Assembly (NCBI GenBank): GCA_032622095.1 | Contig: CP136064.1 | Coordinates: forward strand, 278,343,614 to 278,407,613 | Source: Siphonodentalium dalli | Taxonomy: Eukaryota; Mollusca; Scaphopoda; Gadilida; Siphonodentaliidae | Direction: 5' to 3' | DNA length: 64,000 bases | Shown here: positions 1-15,000 of the stretch, in pieces | Layout of the letters: each line of letters starts with the position of its first letter | Position numbering within the stretch: position 1 is the first letter of the stretch | Translations under genes and position numbers: made by a program | Notes under the pieces: model-generated | The model's input: the letters and a program-made list of their open reading frames with translations, nothing else | Told to the model about the DNA's origin: nothing | The model's database searches: none

Positions 1-96
1 GTCTTCTATAAGCGAACCCAGCTCTCCTCACTCTCAAATTCTCCATCAATCCGAGGTATTTCACTTGATGTATCACAATTTTATCATCGAAAATTG
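1..96 (-). CDS. MYO1C: Myosin-I exon 17 (residues 596-627), cut by window edge
   Basis: Encodes [20 protein letters not shown] (597-616) then [11 protein letters not shown], the SH1-helix/converter entry shared by all class I myosins. Acceptor gttgcag|caattt; its first two bases complete Thr596. The reading frame is still open at base 1, so this exon or the next ones must continue into the converter, IQ neck and TH1 tail outside the window. Intron 16 (97-945) shows no recognisable element. Confidence 0.96.
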
Positions 97-3000
97 CTGC
101 AACCAAAATAATATTACAGACATTGAACAGAATTGGGCTGAGCCTTAGCAAAAACAGCACTGACATTAACATACCAATATTCTTTATATCACATCAATAT
201 AGGTAATTGGTTACTATTTGCTATTAATTAGATATCCCATTTTTTCGTTGCACGACATATTATCGACCTCGGCCGATATCTCTCCAAACTCAGCTGATAA
301 CCCACTAAAGTCAGCTGATAACAGCTAAACTCGACTGATATCAGTTGTGATATCACCAGGCAGTGCATAGTAGTTTACATCCAAGGTAACAGCTATTCGG
401 GGGATGCAGTCATAGTGATATTCCGATATAACGACAATTTCAAAAATGACTTGAAGTAATGCTATTTCGACCTGGTGTTTACTCTGTAATTTCAACATGA
501 ATATCTAGCTGGACATATAATGTGCAAGGTCTGGTAATACACAAAGGTACAACTTGAAAATAATATCCATCAGCATGATATCCATGAAAATTTTCCTTTT
601 AGGAGACATAAATTTGAAGTCATGTACACGGTAACATTCTATTATCCTAAAACAATGGAAAACGACATAACCGTATGGCGACATAAATGTTGATCTACAT
701 CGACAAATATTTACTAATTATCAGAGGACAGCTATTAATGAACATTGACAACAAATCTTGCAATTAGTATCTTTTTGCAAATATAGCGCCATCAGCTATT
801 TTTAGAACATACCCTTTGATCAATTAGAAATATGATCACTCAATTATAAACAAAATATGATTTAGAATCAATTTTCTTAGGCAGCACCTAAATGAGACCA
901 CCCCTGTGTGACTAGTAACTCAGTATGGTAGTAATGAATACTAACTTGGACTTTTGTAGTCGTTTGGTTTGATACATCTGACATATGAAGGATCCTTCGA
1001 CATCAGAATCACCATGAGCTCGGCCAAACTCTTCTTAAACTGTTTGGCAGCCTGTAAAGAGAGAAAACCAATGTAAAATTCAGAGCTTATAGTTTGGCAG
1101 CCTGTAAAAAGAGAGGAAAATCAATGTCAAATTCAGAGCTTATAGTTATAAATTCAGGATATGAAACAAGTCAACAGCTAGAAGATGTGTGTCAATCATT
1201 AACCCTTTACCCAACAGGAGGGCCCTGTGCCAATGCATTCTCTTATATATGCGAGTCGACCATAGGTCGCCTCGCATATATAAGAGAATGCATTGGCTTA
1301 ACACATTAAAAATTATAAAATTGTTAAAGAATGTAAGAAAAAATGGTAAAAAGTGTTAAAAAAAGATTTTTTTTAGGCCAATGCATTCTCTTATATATGC
1401 GAGGCGACCTATGGTCGACTCGCATATATAAGAGAATGCATTGGCACAGGGCATAACTGTAACTATCACAATGTGGTCAAGGAGACGGTTCCAATGATAT
1501 CCATATTTGTATGGTTCTATTGAGACAGACCGAAGATATTTTAGGCTGTTGAAGCTTTATTTGGCCGGTTTTGGCCAGTTTGTTGGGTAAAGGGTTAAAT
1601 AAAAAATCCAGGATGTTCTGTAACTGGATGGACAACTAACAGGGAATTCTTGGTATGGACAATTATAGTAGTGATTGATTTAACCCGTTCTATACTAAAT
1701 ACTCAATCAATCAATCAATCAATTTATTTAGGAACGAACCATTCGGCTCTTAGTTCCCGTATAACACAATGGAAATTGAAGATTTAAACATCACAATCAG
1801 TACTTTTTGAATACATTCGTCTGCTGGTCATCAAAGTTTTTTATTTTATTATCCAGTTTTCTTTGTAAACTTGACATAACATTTTCCATTTTCTGCATCT
1901 TATTGTTTATTTCAACAGAATATCTATCGATCTTCGCTTTTTTTTTCTTGTTGAATGAATCAAATCTAATGTCAATTTGTGTGTTATGTTTTTCCCTCAT
2001 ATTTTACCAAAATCAACACAATTGATGAGTAGTTGCCTTAAGAAATGTTCAGATAATAAGTAGATAATAGAAAATAAACCTGCGCATCACATGCTTTTCA
2101 AACTTTTTTTTCAAATGGGAAATTGACTTTGCATGGCCATAAGTGAAGTTATGCACTCAGCTGGAGGTTTCAAACACGCCTCAAAATATGGTGCTGGATA
2201 TTTGCAGCATGAGTCATGCTTCCATAAATCTGATATATACATAGTAGAAATGATAATGTGCCCATTAAAGGTACTCAATCCGATCAGACCCTCATAAATG
2301 ACTATTTCTTTGGCCTCATGGGTAAAAAATATTTGATTCGAGTCGAGGAACCTACCCATCAACGCTCAGAGTGATCAGATATCAATTTTTTAAGTTTTTT
2401 TATTTCTATTGTTTGTGGTCCAGAAACACGCCGTCAAAAGGATGGTCTCAGTCAAAATTACGTTATTATTACCACTTGATTTTAGAGTTATCCATCTTTG
2501 TCCGTTTGAATAAGTGTTTCTGGGGCAATTATTAGTACACATCTCGAGAAATAACAAACTTCAAAAATCAATATCTGATCACACTGAGCTTTAATGGGTG
2601 GGTTCCTCGACTCGAATCAAATATTTTTTACCCCTGAAGCCAAAGAAAAAGTAATTTAGGCGTGCTTAATCAGATTGAGTACCTTTAATGTTGATAATAT
2701 TATACACACTTTCCACCAGAGATGCATCGAAAACGACGTTGATTCCATATATATACTCACAGTGTCTGGCCTCTTCTTACTCTGTAATTCCTCTTTAGGG
2801 AAGCAGACTGACGTTATCATGTTTGTTGTCTCACTCATTGCCTATAAACAACGTTAGACAGTAAATAGCATGTTATAACATAAGCGTTAATTTAGAAAGT
2901 ATATTGTTTGCCTTATGTTGGTAGTGTTCATATTCACTGACAACAAGAGGACATGACCTCAAATTGCAAGGCGCTAATTTAAAAAAAAAACATGAGCATC

Positions 3001-6000
3001 GCTAGGACATGGCAAAATACACCCATGATAATTCCAACAAAGGGCCATAATTCTGGTGAAAATTGGCGGGTTGAACCCAAATTCAAGTATGACCTGTATT
3101 CTTTGCTAGTAAATCCACATACCAGATTTCAATCTATTTAGTTGAGAATATGTAAAGTTACCATCCAGAAACCAAAAGTGAATGGACAGATGGCTAGACA
3201 GACAGACAGACAGACCAATAACATATAAATACGTCTCATTTTAAAAAAAAGCTTATAAAAAGGCTACTCAAAAATTATTTTTCATGAACTGAGGTTTATA
3301 CGATTTTGTAGTCACATAAATTAAATAAAGGTAAAGATTAATATATATACGCCATGAAATAGAGCATCAGTTTTGAAGTCATGAAATTGATGGAAAATTT
3401 CATATTTGAAGCATTACATTTTAACTCTTTCCATACTAAATACTCAATGACGAGTAGTTATCCCTTAGGAATTGTTCAGATAATAAGTTCAGCATAGGTC
3501 GTTAATTGAACTTATTATCCCACCAAAGTATAAGACTACATCTGCACTTGTATTAAATTTTCGTCATAATGTCGCTTACTTATTTACCAGAACACCCCTC
3601 CAAATGAATAATAGACCATTCCAATGAATACTTTTATAATTGAATGGGAGATCCATTTAGTATAAAAAGGGTTAAAATGCAACTATTTTGGGATGAGGAG
3701 TCATTTTTAATGTTGATATTCACTCCTAAATAAGATAAACATAGGATCCTTGCATTACCATGCATGACGAAATCTTAAAAATATTCCATAAATTAAAAAA
3801 AGTTCCCAAGTACTTCTGTATATCTATCTAGGGATATACACACATGAACCAGAATATATTTTTGAAAGATATATTCATTGCCAATTACATGTATTTTTGG
3901 ATACAATAAGTAAGCACTTTCAGATATATAGAATTGGAACACAAATGGAAGAATGGCACATAATTATACCGTGTATCATGGAGTTATATATAGTTATATG
4001 AAATTGTTACCTCTTTGAGATCTCTGAACAGCAGATCGTTATTCTTGTCGAGGAAGCCATTAATATTGTATGTGACATCACCGGCAAAATGCACCAATCG
4101 AAAATCCTGTTAGAAATAGAATACATGTATCTCAATTTTGCATATGTATCAAATTGTTATCATCCATGAGTAGGGTCAGCAAAAAATTTATGTATTTGAC
4201 ATTTGGTCCCAGAGGGTGAATTTAGTTACGCTATCCCGCACGGCAGCTTGCATCACAAAATTCACCCTCTGGGAACCTCATTCTGCTTAGGCCTCAACTG
4301 CTATGGGAGACCTAGGATCAGATTGAAGTTCCCCAGTTGAAGTTGGTGATGTTCACTTATTAGTCACCTCAATTATGCATTTTTAATAATCTTCTGCAAA
4401 TTAGGAGATATAGAAACTGAAAAGAAGGGAAAAAGTAACTAAAACAATGTTAATTTGATAATCCCCAGAAGATGAGGCCTAAGCAGAATGAGGTCCCCAG
4501 AGGGTGAAATTCAAGATCTTTGTCACAAGGCTTAGTGCTGAACAACAGCTCATGTCTAATGGAGGCAACAATGTACAAGTTGAAAGGTTGGTTTGAATTT
4601 GAAGTCCAGGACTAAGAGTGCATGTACGGCACAGGCAGGGTTTACGTTACTATGGCTCAGCATCCGTGTAATGGCCTCATCCCCCTTGCTGATGATATGT
4701 TGAGACATACATGTACCTAAAGTTAATAGCAATCTATCGTAAAAAGAATCCTACTGCAACGGGAGTTCGAGGGTTAAACAGAATACTGGTGAAAAGGCGG
4801 GTCAATTGAACACAGTATGTTACTGGTACAGTGTAACCCTTTGAAATAAAAGCGCCAAAACTACAACGCAATGTTTGGCATAGGTTTGGTTTGACCATGT
4901 AACACAACTTGCCAATTTTCTGGATTATTTTGAAGAAATTTATGTCCATCTCTATACTGGTATCAAATAAATAAAATTTCTTTGTTCTCTGGCACTTAAT
5001 TTCCTCATCACCTGTAAAGGGTCTCATCAATAAATGTTTGTCTGTAGAGTGCTTCAGAGTCGACCTGTGGTTTTTCATGAATAGCAGTCAGGTTGCTTGA
5101 AATATACATACCTCTCTGCCTATGCTTTTTCTTGTGACTGAGTCGGGTGCCGTAAGATGGCTGACAAAATGTGGATGACCTCCGATCGTCTGAGAAAGTT
5201 TGTTGAGGAATGTATCATCTGTTGTGTCACCTGGTCGCAAACATTCCTCATTCTAAAAACAAATTTATCAAAAAGGTGATATATGAGGGAATATTTTTAG
5301 AAAAAGCTTTTGTCCATATAAACCTACTTATTAAAAGGCCCATACCTACTTTTATTATATGATTAGGAATGGATTATCGAAAGAATAAAAAATATATAAT
5401 TATTAACTTCCATTGTGGGATATAGAAATCCACCAATCCGGAGTTAATAAGTTGACCTTCAACTGTTTCTAAGTGGCGTCGTTGAGCCCGATTGTTGATT
5501 GAATCTAACATATGTGACAGCCTTATTAATTAGCGTCAGCTATCAGCTAAGCCGAGATTTATACAGCCCTATTAATTAGCGATAGCTATCAGTTGAGACG
5601 AGGCAAATGCTGAAGCAAAAAGATTTTTTTCGGCTAATTTATTACAAGAGGCAATTTTCAGAACCTGCCAATGTTTTGGCAAAATTGAAACCAGTTTCTG
5701 CAGACATTGTCTTATGTAAGACTGTCGATGTCTGCAGACAGCAAAAATTCATTGTTCAATGTCAAAGACTACTGAGATAACGAGGACTATCTTGAAAATC
5801 AGCAATTTTAAGCCGTTCCTTACTTTTGGTCTAACATGATATTTGACAAGTTCGATTGTAAACTGAAGAAATATGTGTGGAGCATGCAATTATGGGGATC
5901 CTTGCTATTCCTAGGCAAATTTTTAGCCTTGGAAAATGTCTAATAGTTTAACAGGGATGAAGATATGCAGTTAACTCTTTCATGATGGGAGTTGCGCTGG

Positions 6001-9000
6001 TACAGCATTAAAGATAATGCGCCAGGGCATTCTCTTATGTATGCGAGTCTTCAATAGGGAGCCTCGCATATATAAGAGAATACATTGGCTTACAAGGTCA
6101 AGGTAAATATTGTTAGGCCAATGCATTCTCTTATATATGCAAGGCTCGCATATTCAAGAGACTACATTGGCTCAGAGTTTTCGCAAATATTTCAGGAAGC
6201 TTCCGTCATGGAAGGGTTAAAGGCCCATTTAATATTCGAGTCACCGATTATTTTTTTTATAGTGCCTTGATTTTTGGTTTTAATAACAATCTATACCATA
6301 AAATATGATTAAAATACTATAATTCATCACCATTTGAACCATCTGTGTCTCAGAAGATGCCCATAGAGAAATAGAAAACAACCGAAAACATAGAAAGATT
6401 CCCCGTTATGGCTTCAAGAATGCAACAGAATTCAATCTAAAAATGTATTTTCAATGGAAGGGGAATAACTCTATATCTTCAGATTCCCCTTCCATTGAAA
6501 ATAGAGAAATTTGAGCATAGAACACCTTGGATTGAGTCGGTATTTCAACAAAAACAACATATTCACATTTTATTACACTGGATAAGTCGATAATACAGTG
6601 TTTTGGAGCTTCCTCTATCAAATGGTATATAATATGGCATATAGTTTACATAAAATTATCTGTCGGGTTCGAAAATAAAGTTGGCCTTTAAATAATACAT
6701 TAGGTTTTTATTTCCAGGTCTAGTTGAATCATGAAACAAATGAATAATGAATCCCAACAAATTTAAATGTTTTATAGGAGAATTATAGATAAGGTAAGTG
6801 TTGGCAGTGGGCATAATGGTATTGCTGTTAAAATAGTCATATCCATTAAAACAGAAAGAATATTATATTGTAGAAAATGTTTTTTCTTGTAGCAACAATA
6901 AATATTGCACTAATTGCATATTATTGTCATTTTAGTACTCAGTGTTATGTAAACAAACGACACTTTATGGAAACAAACAGTATGCAATAAGCAGAACTCT
7001 GAACATCGGGGAGACCACACTATTGAACTTTGGTTAGAAATGCCACCAAGTAGTATACAATATACCGGTATAACTATTTTCATAATTTGGTAACTGTTAT
7101 TTATAAATTATAACCTATTAACAATGGCCATCCAACATCTGTGCCTTTAAGATGAATTTGTAGCTTCAACCATTATGGTTTTTCAGGAGTATAACATTGA
7201 GATGAATATGTAGCTTATGATAAATCATGGTACCCACCATTATGATAAATCATGGTACCCACCATTATGACGTAGTTTATGATAAATGATGGTACCCACC
7301 ATTATGATGTAGCTTATGTTAAATCATGGTACCCACCATTATGATAAATCATGGTACCCACCATTATGAAAAATCATGGTACCCACTATTATGACATGGT
7401 TTATAAGAGTATAAATTATGGTACCCACCATTATGGCAATAATTCCCACTTGTTTGTCCTCTACCAAATCACAGATTATCTTGTTATTAAAGAATTGCAC
7501 TGGCTCCCACTGGAAATAGGACAGAAATGCTAAGTTATAGATGTATTTAGTGTACATATATAATGACAATATTAAATATAATCACATTTTAAGTTTGCAG
7601 TGAAACTAAGAAATCTTGAATTTTATTTAGAATTTTCTGGTATAATACATACAATCAATTTGGGACATTTTATGGCTTACGCAAATGTTTGGAGCATAGC
7701 AAGCGGGAGAACTCTATCTCTACCTGAGATCAGGGGCGCCGGAAGAGGGGGGACAGAGGGGGCAGATGACCCCCCTGCCCTTGACCAAGGGGGGCGAGCG
7801 GTGGCAGGACTTGCCCTTTTTCTGGAGACAGAAAATGCTTTTTGTGTGTTTAATCGCGTGTTTTTATAGCAAAATGTGTTTTTGGTCCAAATACCACCAA
7901 TTTCACAAGGAATATTAATTTTTTGTCAATTTTATCACAAAACGGCCATAAAAACCGACAAATACCATTAAAATAGGGATTTTTGCCACAATGAATTTAT
8001 GGTTATTTTCCCGAGTTTGCGGAGAAAATGCCCTTTTTTGCGGAAAAGCTGGGAAAAGTGCCCTTTTTGTAGTCTCTGCCCCCCCCTGCCCTTGGATGCT
8101 TCCGGCGCCCCTGCCTGAGATCGCCTGTACATATCATGATAGTCTGTTCTAAAAATAATAAAGACAAAATGTCCCAATTGATTATCGCATAAAATAAGAA
8201 AATATTGATGTAAAATGAATATTAATTGATTGAGGCATTTCGAGACAGATGTCTTCGACTCATATTTATCATTTTATACCCCGAAAGCTATATCAAACGA
8301 GTTTAGGAAGAGACAACACAGAAAATTTATTAAGATAAGTTTTGTTTTATATCTGAGATAAACACTCACTTCTATTCCTTCCTTCTGATACTCCTCCTGT
8401 TCAGATTTCAGCGTCAGTTCTATAAATAACTGCTGTAGCTTCTCATTGCAGTAGTTTATGCAAAACTGTTCAAAACTGCAAAGAGGAATCAAAATTTATT
8501 AGTAAATAACCAACATAGAAATCCATCCACATTGTAATCCAGCTCAATTTAGTTTAATTTCACAAATGGTATCTCTAAGTTAACAAGTTACCGAAAGAGA
8601 GCCTCATTAATATTCAGATATATGTGCAGTGTTTCTCATTGGTAGATTGTCCGTATTCTGTTTATCCATGTTTAATTGGGTCCTTTTGAAATGATAAATA
8701 CCTATATTTCTACATAATTAAAGATGGACTATCTTTTCCGAGGCATAAATTAATAGATACGAGTCAAAGACGCCTGTCCGGAAACGCTTCTATGAATTAA
8801 TATTGATTTTATATCGATATGTTCTTATCCATTGCAGTAATGAAGCGGTACATTTTTTTTTTTACTTTTTAAAGAATTTTTAGATAGAGATATCCTTCAT
8901 GTTAAGTTTCGAACGAACGCAAGTCGTAAAATGCCCCAAATTGATTGTATGTATATTATACCAGAAAAATTTAAATAAGCGTTTCCTGACAGGAATCTTT

Positions 9001-12000
9001 AATTCGTATTTATTATTTTATATCCAGAAAACTATTAAAACTTGTTATAGGAAGAGATCTTTAACTGGTATTGGGTTTTCTACGATAGTACAATGGATAT
9101 AGTTGGGATTATTTTCCAATAGTGTTCATCCTGTTAATGAAGTGTAAGATCTGATGAGATCAATGTTAATGTGATAGACAAGAACCGATAACATACCTGT
9201 TTGTTTCAAAGATTTCAAACCCGTATATATCAAGTAAACCTATTACTTTACATCTCTGTCGAATCTGAAAATGAGAAGAAAATTTATCTAAAACATGACA
9301 AGGAAAATAAAGTATAAAGCACAAACATTAATGTAAATATTTATTGGTTACGAGTACAAATGTCTTGTGGTTGAGCAAATTCTGGGTTTTATTCATTCTT
9401 AAGCATTCTCTTAGCAAATCCCTAAAACAGATATCCATAGATACCCAGATATTGTTAACTTGCTAATATTATAATGTTGAAAATGATGTTTTCCCATGGC
9501 CCTGTGAATCGGGACATTTTCAGATTCGAATTTCGATAATGAATCGGGACGCCGATGCAGGCCTCAGCTTACCAGGCGAGTAGGGCGAAATAGTCGCCCT
9601 CGACGCCTCGAAGTCGCCTTAGTGTCGCGCCAGGGAGAAGTGAAGTCCCCTCCGATTTTCCCAAAATTATTCTACGGCTGTAGCAAGTGATAAGCCATGC
9701 ATGCTATAGTGTTACAAATCAATTATGAATATATCGCCTGCGAGTCAAACAGTGAAAAAATGTTGACACAAGGTCGACTCCTTTTGTTTATCAGCGTTGA
9801 GTAAGTAAATGCGGTCTTCAATGTCCAGACAAGGATTATAATATATCAAACAAAGAAGCCTTCCGTTTTGGCCATACTTAATAAAGTGTTAGTTTCTGCT
9901 CGTCCCGACCGACTGCTTTAAAATCGCCGACTCAAATTATTATTATATTGCCGATTTAAACGTTTTGTTTGTTTTAGTTCCGTTTCCGTCTTTGTGGTAT
10001 TCCGTGTTTTTACGCAATAACAGAATGCTAATCGAACGGACCTCAAATAATTCTATTGAATCCGTACTCCCTTTAAATTATCCGATGTTACCTGATGTTA
10101 CTGAATATATTTGGCGACAAAATTATCCGAGAGCACCATTTTATAGTGTGCAAATAAAGTTTTAATCGTTGTATTGCCTTGTTCGAAATAAAACGTGATC
10201 CATAACCGGAAAATCGTAATTTTATTCCCAATGATTCAGTGATTTGAGAGACACTCGGTAGTCGATGTCAAGACTCATTCACTCAAGGCCGTTAATTGTG
10301 GCATATATATGCAAACCAATGCAACAAACAATCTATATTACATTTAAATGAAAAATTTGAATTTTTTTCCATGATTATGATTTTTTTCGTTTGTTTAACT
10401 TATACATATTAAATAAATCATCAGATGAAATTATTCTCAAGTCTCTCACTTCTCCCTATTTTTCTCTCACTTCTCCCTATTTCTGCCAGAGGGAGAAGTC
10501 ACTTCTCCCTATTCTCAACCTGCAAGCTGAGGCCTGCGCCGATGTCCATATTGAATAGGGAGGCTGATGATGATATTGAATTGGGAGGCCGATCTCGATA
10601 TTGAATCGAGAGGCCGGTGTCGATATTTAATCGAGAGGCTGATGTCAAAATTGAATCAGGAGGCCGATCTCGATATTGAATCATGAGGCCGATGTCGATA
10701 TCGAATCGGGAGGCCGATCAAAATTCCCAGAAAGTGAAAATCAAAATATCCAGTGAGTTCAGTTATTTATGACATGATTCAATCATAAGAACCAGAAATA
10801 ACAGATATGGAGAATATTACAATGGATATGTAATAAATTAATAGCTTACAAACCCTTTTTGCCAGAGATTTGTTGACTTTCTTGACAATCCAGGTAAATA
10901 GCCGATCATATATTCCTTTAGCTAGTGCATCTCGAGCATATAAACACTGCTCAAGATTCAAAGGAGACTTCACCTGAAATGTAAGGGATGTTTGATACAA
11001 TCAGCAGCAAGTAGACCACATATAGAATAGGATAGAATTTATTAAGCAAAATACGTCCCTGGTTGGGATAGGTTGCCATACATAGATATAATATTACTAT
11101 CATACATGAACATACATCACATGAATAATAATAACATCACTCAGTCATGTAACTTAATAACATTATATAATAATATTTATGTATTGTTCAATCTGCACTC
11201 GAAAAACCTCCTCTCCGTTGCAAATTTGCGCGCAATGTTGTGTAAGGTCATTATCTAATATATGCTTCAGTTGGTCCCATCTACTCATCAGTCAAAAATT
11301 AATAAAACTTCCCTCCATTAGTTTAGTAATTCACTACGTTGGGTGGAATAATGGGGGCAGTCAATTAAGAAGTGTCTTTCGTCTTCGATGACCTTGTCTT
11401 CACAGAAGACACACAGCCGTAATGGTAAAGATGTCTTTTTCGGTTGCGTATGTCTACCCTTTTCAATAGCAAGAGAATGATTACTTAAATTACGTAAATA
11501 TTATACGGTCAGTTTGAGAAGCTGTGTGAATAAGGTAGTGTTCTAACTCAAAATTTCGTTTGAAACACCTATATGTTCTTAGTTGAATATTATCCACCAC
11601 AGAGGTGTCTTTCAGCTGAAGTTTATAAATTTTCTGACGTGACTTAATTAAAATAAAAGGTCGCTGACCAAAAGTCCCCTGACGAAGGTGGCAGGTTTGA
11701 AGGAATTATGGGTATCAGATCCCTATACTACAAATTGTTGGAGAAATTTATTACTCCAAGATGATACATAAGTGCACATTCACTAAATATGTTGCGCATC
11801 TTCAATGTGTCAAGAAAGGGTCAATAGCTCTAAAATAAAAAAACATAAAATATTTATATGTCGAATAAGGGCAATAACTCCACCAAAATGACTCCGACTA
11901 AACTCAAAATCGCAGGTGTGGAGGTTACCATGCTGGTTGACATATGTGGGAAGCTTTAAAAAAATTACTGAAAAATGACAAAATACAGACTTAGACAAAA

Positions 12001-15000
12001 TATGCATACCAGGATGTTTGATTCTAAGTAAAAAAAAGGGCAATAACTCCGCCAAAATGAGTCTGACCGAAATCAAAATCACAGGTGCACAGGTTCATCT
12101 GCTGTTTGAAATATGTGTCAAATTTTAAAAATATTGACCATAACATGACAGAATACAGGCAATCAAGGAACCAAAATGTCGGGGGACAAAAATGTCTTAA
12201 CATAGCCTATGATGACTGACCAAAACCTTTTTGATGTATGCATTCATCCGATTTTAACTCATTCAGTGCCAGGTTTGATGGGGAAAACGCTGGCTGGGAC
12301 CCAGGTTTCCTGGGGAAAAAGCCATAATTTACACTAGCTATATATTTAGTTTGATTATTCAATATTGGAAAAAATTGAACTGACCGCAGGAATTTATATT
12401 ATAGGCCCTACTCACGAAGTTCTTTGAAAGTTCAATTTCGGTACTATAGGGTCATCACAGGTCCAAAATTTTGTGTTGCCATGGCAACGAGTACTTCAAA
12501 TTAACACAGATTGTGTGAAATTACAAATCTGTTTTATGTGACCATCTAACTAACCTATTCTGTGCAGTTTAAGGCATTTATTTTGCTGGTGGAATAACAC
12601 AGCATTATGTTGTGGCAAGGATCGGAAGTGGGGGGGGGTGATAAATGAGACTCTTCGAATTTTCTAAATGGGATGACGTTTACAATAACTGATTTACTAG
12701 AGAAGCAGATGCCAAAACAGAAAACAATTTGAAAATCAATTGCTTCCGTTCGATAGGCCTACAACAATTGTTCTATAACTGTGCGGCGTTTACTTCCCGT
12801 TCGTGTGATACACGTATCTACATGTACAACGTCAATGAATCATCATTTTGGGCCATCGAGTAACCCGGTGACAATTCAATCGAATTCAGCGCATCGAAAA
12901 ACCCCTCACTACCAAATTTCAGTTCGATATATTAAAAGATATAAGAGCAAGCTTACTGTTTTCTATAGTAATTTATCATCGTAATTTGGTGAACCCCTTA
13001 AGGTACATAGTTTGATTGACGTAATGCGCACGTTGTCCAAATCATCGTTCCTCGATCGTTTGGTGTTAAACCAAGTGTTCGATGGATCAGGGAATGACCG
13101 ACTTGATATTAATCGCCCTTTATGCAATCGAAATCGGTTTCCAATTAACAGATCTGTACGGTGTATATGTTGACCTCTCAGAGAGTTTGAACTCTGCAAG
13201 ACTTTAGTCACGCCCACAAAACACAATTTTTCACCACCTATATTCAGACGGCTCTATCTCCTGAATGCCTCAACGTACGGAGCTGCCCGATACGTCGTTT
13301 GAACGGAGATATCTTCGGCTAGGTGCGACTTGTAATCCGCAGTGTTTTAAGCATGTACACCAATATTAAAACTGAGTTTTTCGCCCAGTAGTGCATGTTT
13401 TAAACGAGATGTATCCATCGCCGTCTCATGGATGGCGTTTTCGGGTGACTAAATGAGTTAATTCATAGAAAAAATCATTCAAATCTCTCAACTAAGATAA
13501 TGGAGATACAGAGAAGGGTGTATTTCAAACTCTAATTAGGACCATAACTTTCGGAAAATGAAAGTGTCAATGACACTCCGGCTCAACTTTTGGAGGGTCC
13601 CCAGTGATTGAGGCATGCAAAGATTATACATAATTTGTAAGAGGTACATGAATCTCACCATACATAGGTGGAAAATTTATGAACAAATTAATTGATATAT
13701 ATAGGAAAATTCAAGACTAATATTATAAGTTGTATTTTGGAGCGCAAACCGCCATGTGACTTAAAAATAGTCTCCGAATATAAATCCTGCTTGGAAAGCT
13801 GACTTACAAACCTGATTATAGTGTCTCTGTCATTTGCAGAATGAGGTCATCAGAGGTGAATTTAGTGACACTATCCATATGATGGGCTATTGTCACAAAA
13901 TTCACCCTTATGGGAATCTCATTCTGCTTAGGCCTCAACTGCTATAGGAGACCAAGGATCAAATTGTAGAGCCCCAGTGAAGTTGGTGATGTTCACCCAT
14001 TAGTCACCTTGATTATGCAATTTATCTTCTGCAAATTAGGGGATATAGAAACTTCCCAGAAGGGAAAAAGTAACTAAAAACAATGAAAACAATGGTAATG
14101 CTGTGTGGGATAGCATCACCAAATTCGCCCTCTGGGAACCTCATTCTGCATTCCAGGCTTGTTTACTTACCTTTTCTCCTTTGGCTTCTATCGTTCTGTT
14201 TTGAAGAGCTGACTTCAGTGAATCTACAGAACAACCCAGCAACTACAAGATGACCATAAAGTATGAGTAAATAATACTGGTTTAAACAATATTTATTTCT
14301 ACCCTCAATTAATATAAGTATACTTGAAACAAGACATTGAATATTATGATCTATATGACAGATTAGAATAGAAGAGGGTGAAGAGGATCTAACAGGTTGC
14401 CGCTAACATGAAGTTATCTCCTCAGAAAAGAAAAGCATGCAGAATAGTATGTAGAAGGAGCGAGGCCAAGTTAAAGAGAACAGGTTGAGGGGAAATGAAA
14501 ATGACAAGAAAGCAAAACATTAAGAATAGTATAATTATTTTGAATCAGTTGAGGCAGAAGAGAAGGAAAGAGTGAGACAGAGAGTGAATCACCAATGCTG
14601 TGTGTTTACAAGCATTCTCAAACATATCTATCTTTATAAATTTGTTTTTCAAAATAATAGAATGATTGACATTTAACGCAAATCTAATGGAAATTCACTG
14701 AATCAGGTAACTATACTACTTGATTAAGTGGACATATATGGCCAAAGTTTTATTCAGTACTTATATGATTCCACATATTATGATAGAGGACTCTGAATAT
14801 TTTCCATATTAGGAATTTTTCAAATTTCATGAGCAGAGTTTTTTTTACATATATCAGGAAGAGTGGAACACTGGGTCAGTATGATGTATTTATTGCTTCA
14901 TACAGTAATGCCCTAAATAATCGACTCCTTAACCACAGCAGAATTATGGGGTATTTTTTTTAGGATTTAGTCGGAAATATGGCTTGTTGCCATTCATCGG

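Noticed and set aside
10844-10853. Alternative exon 9 donor at gtaagc
   Set aside because: It has better consensus but adds four bases and breaks the frame into exon 10; gtttgt keeps the motor frame intact.
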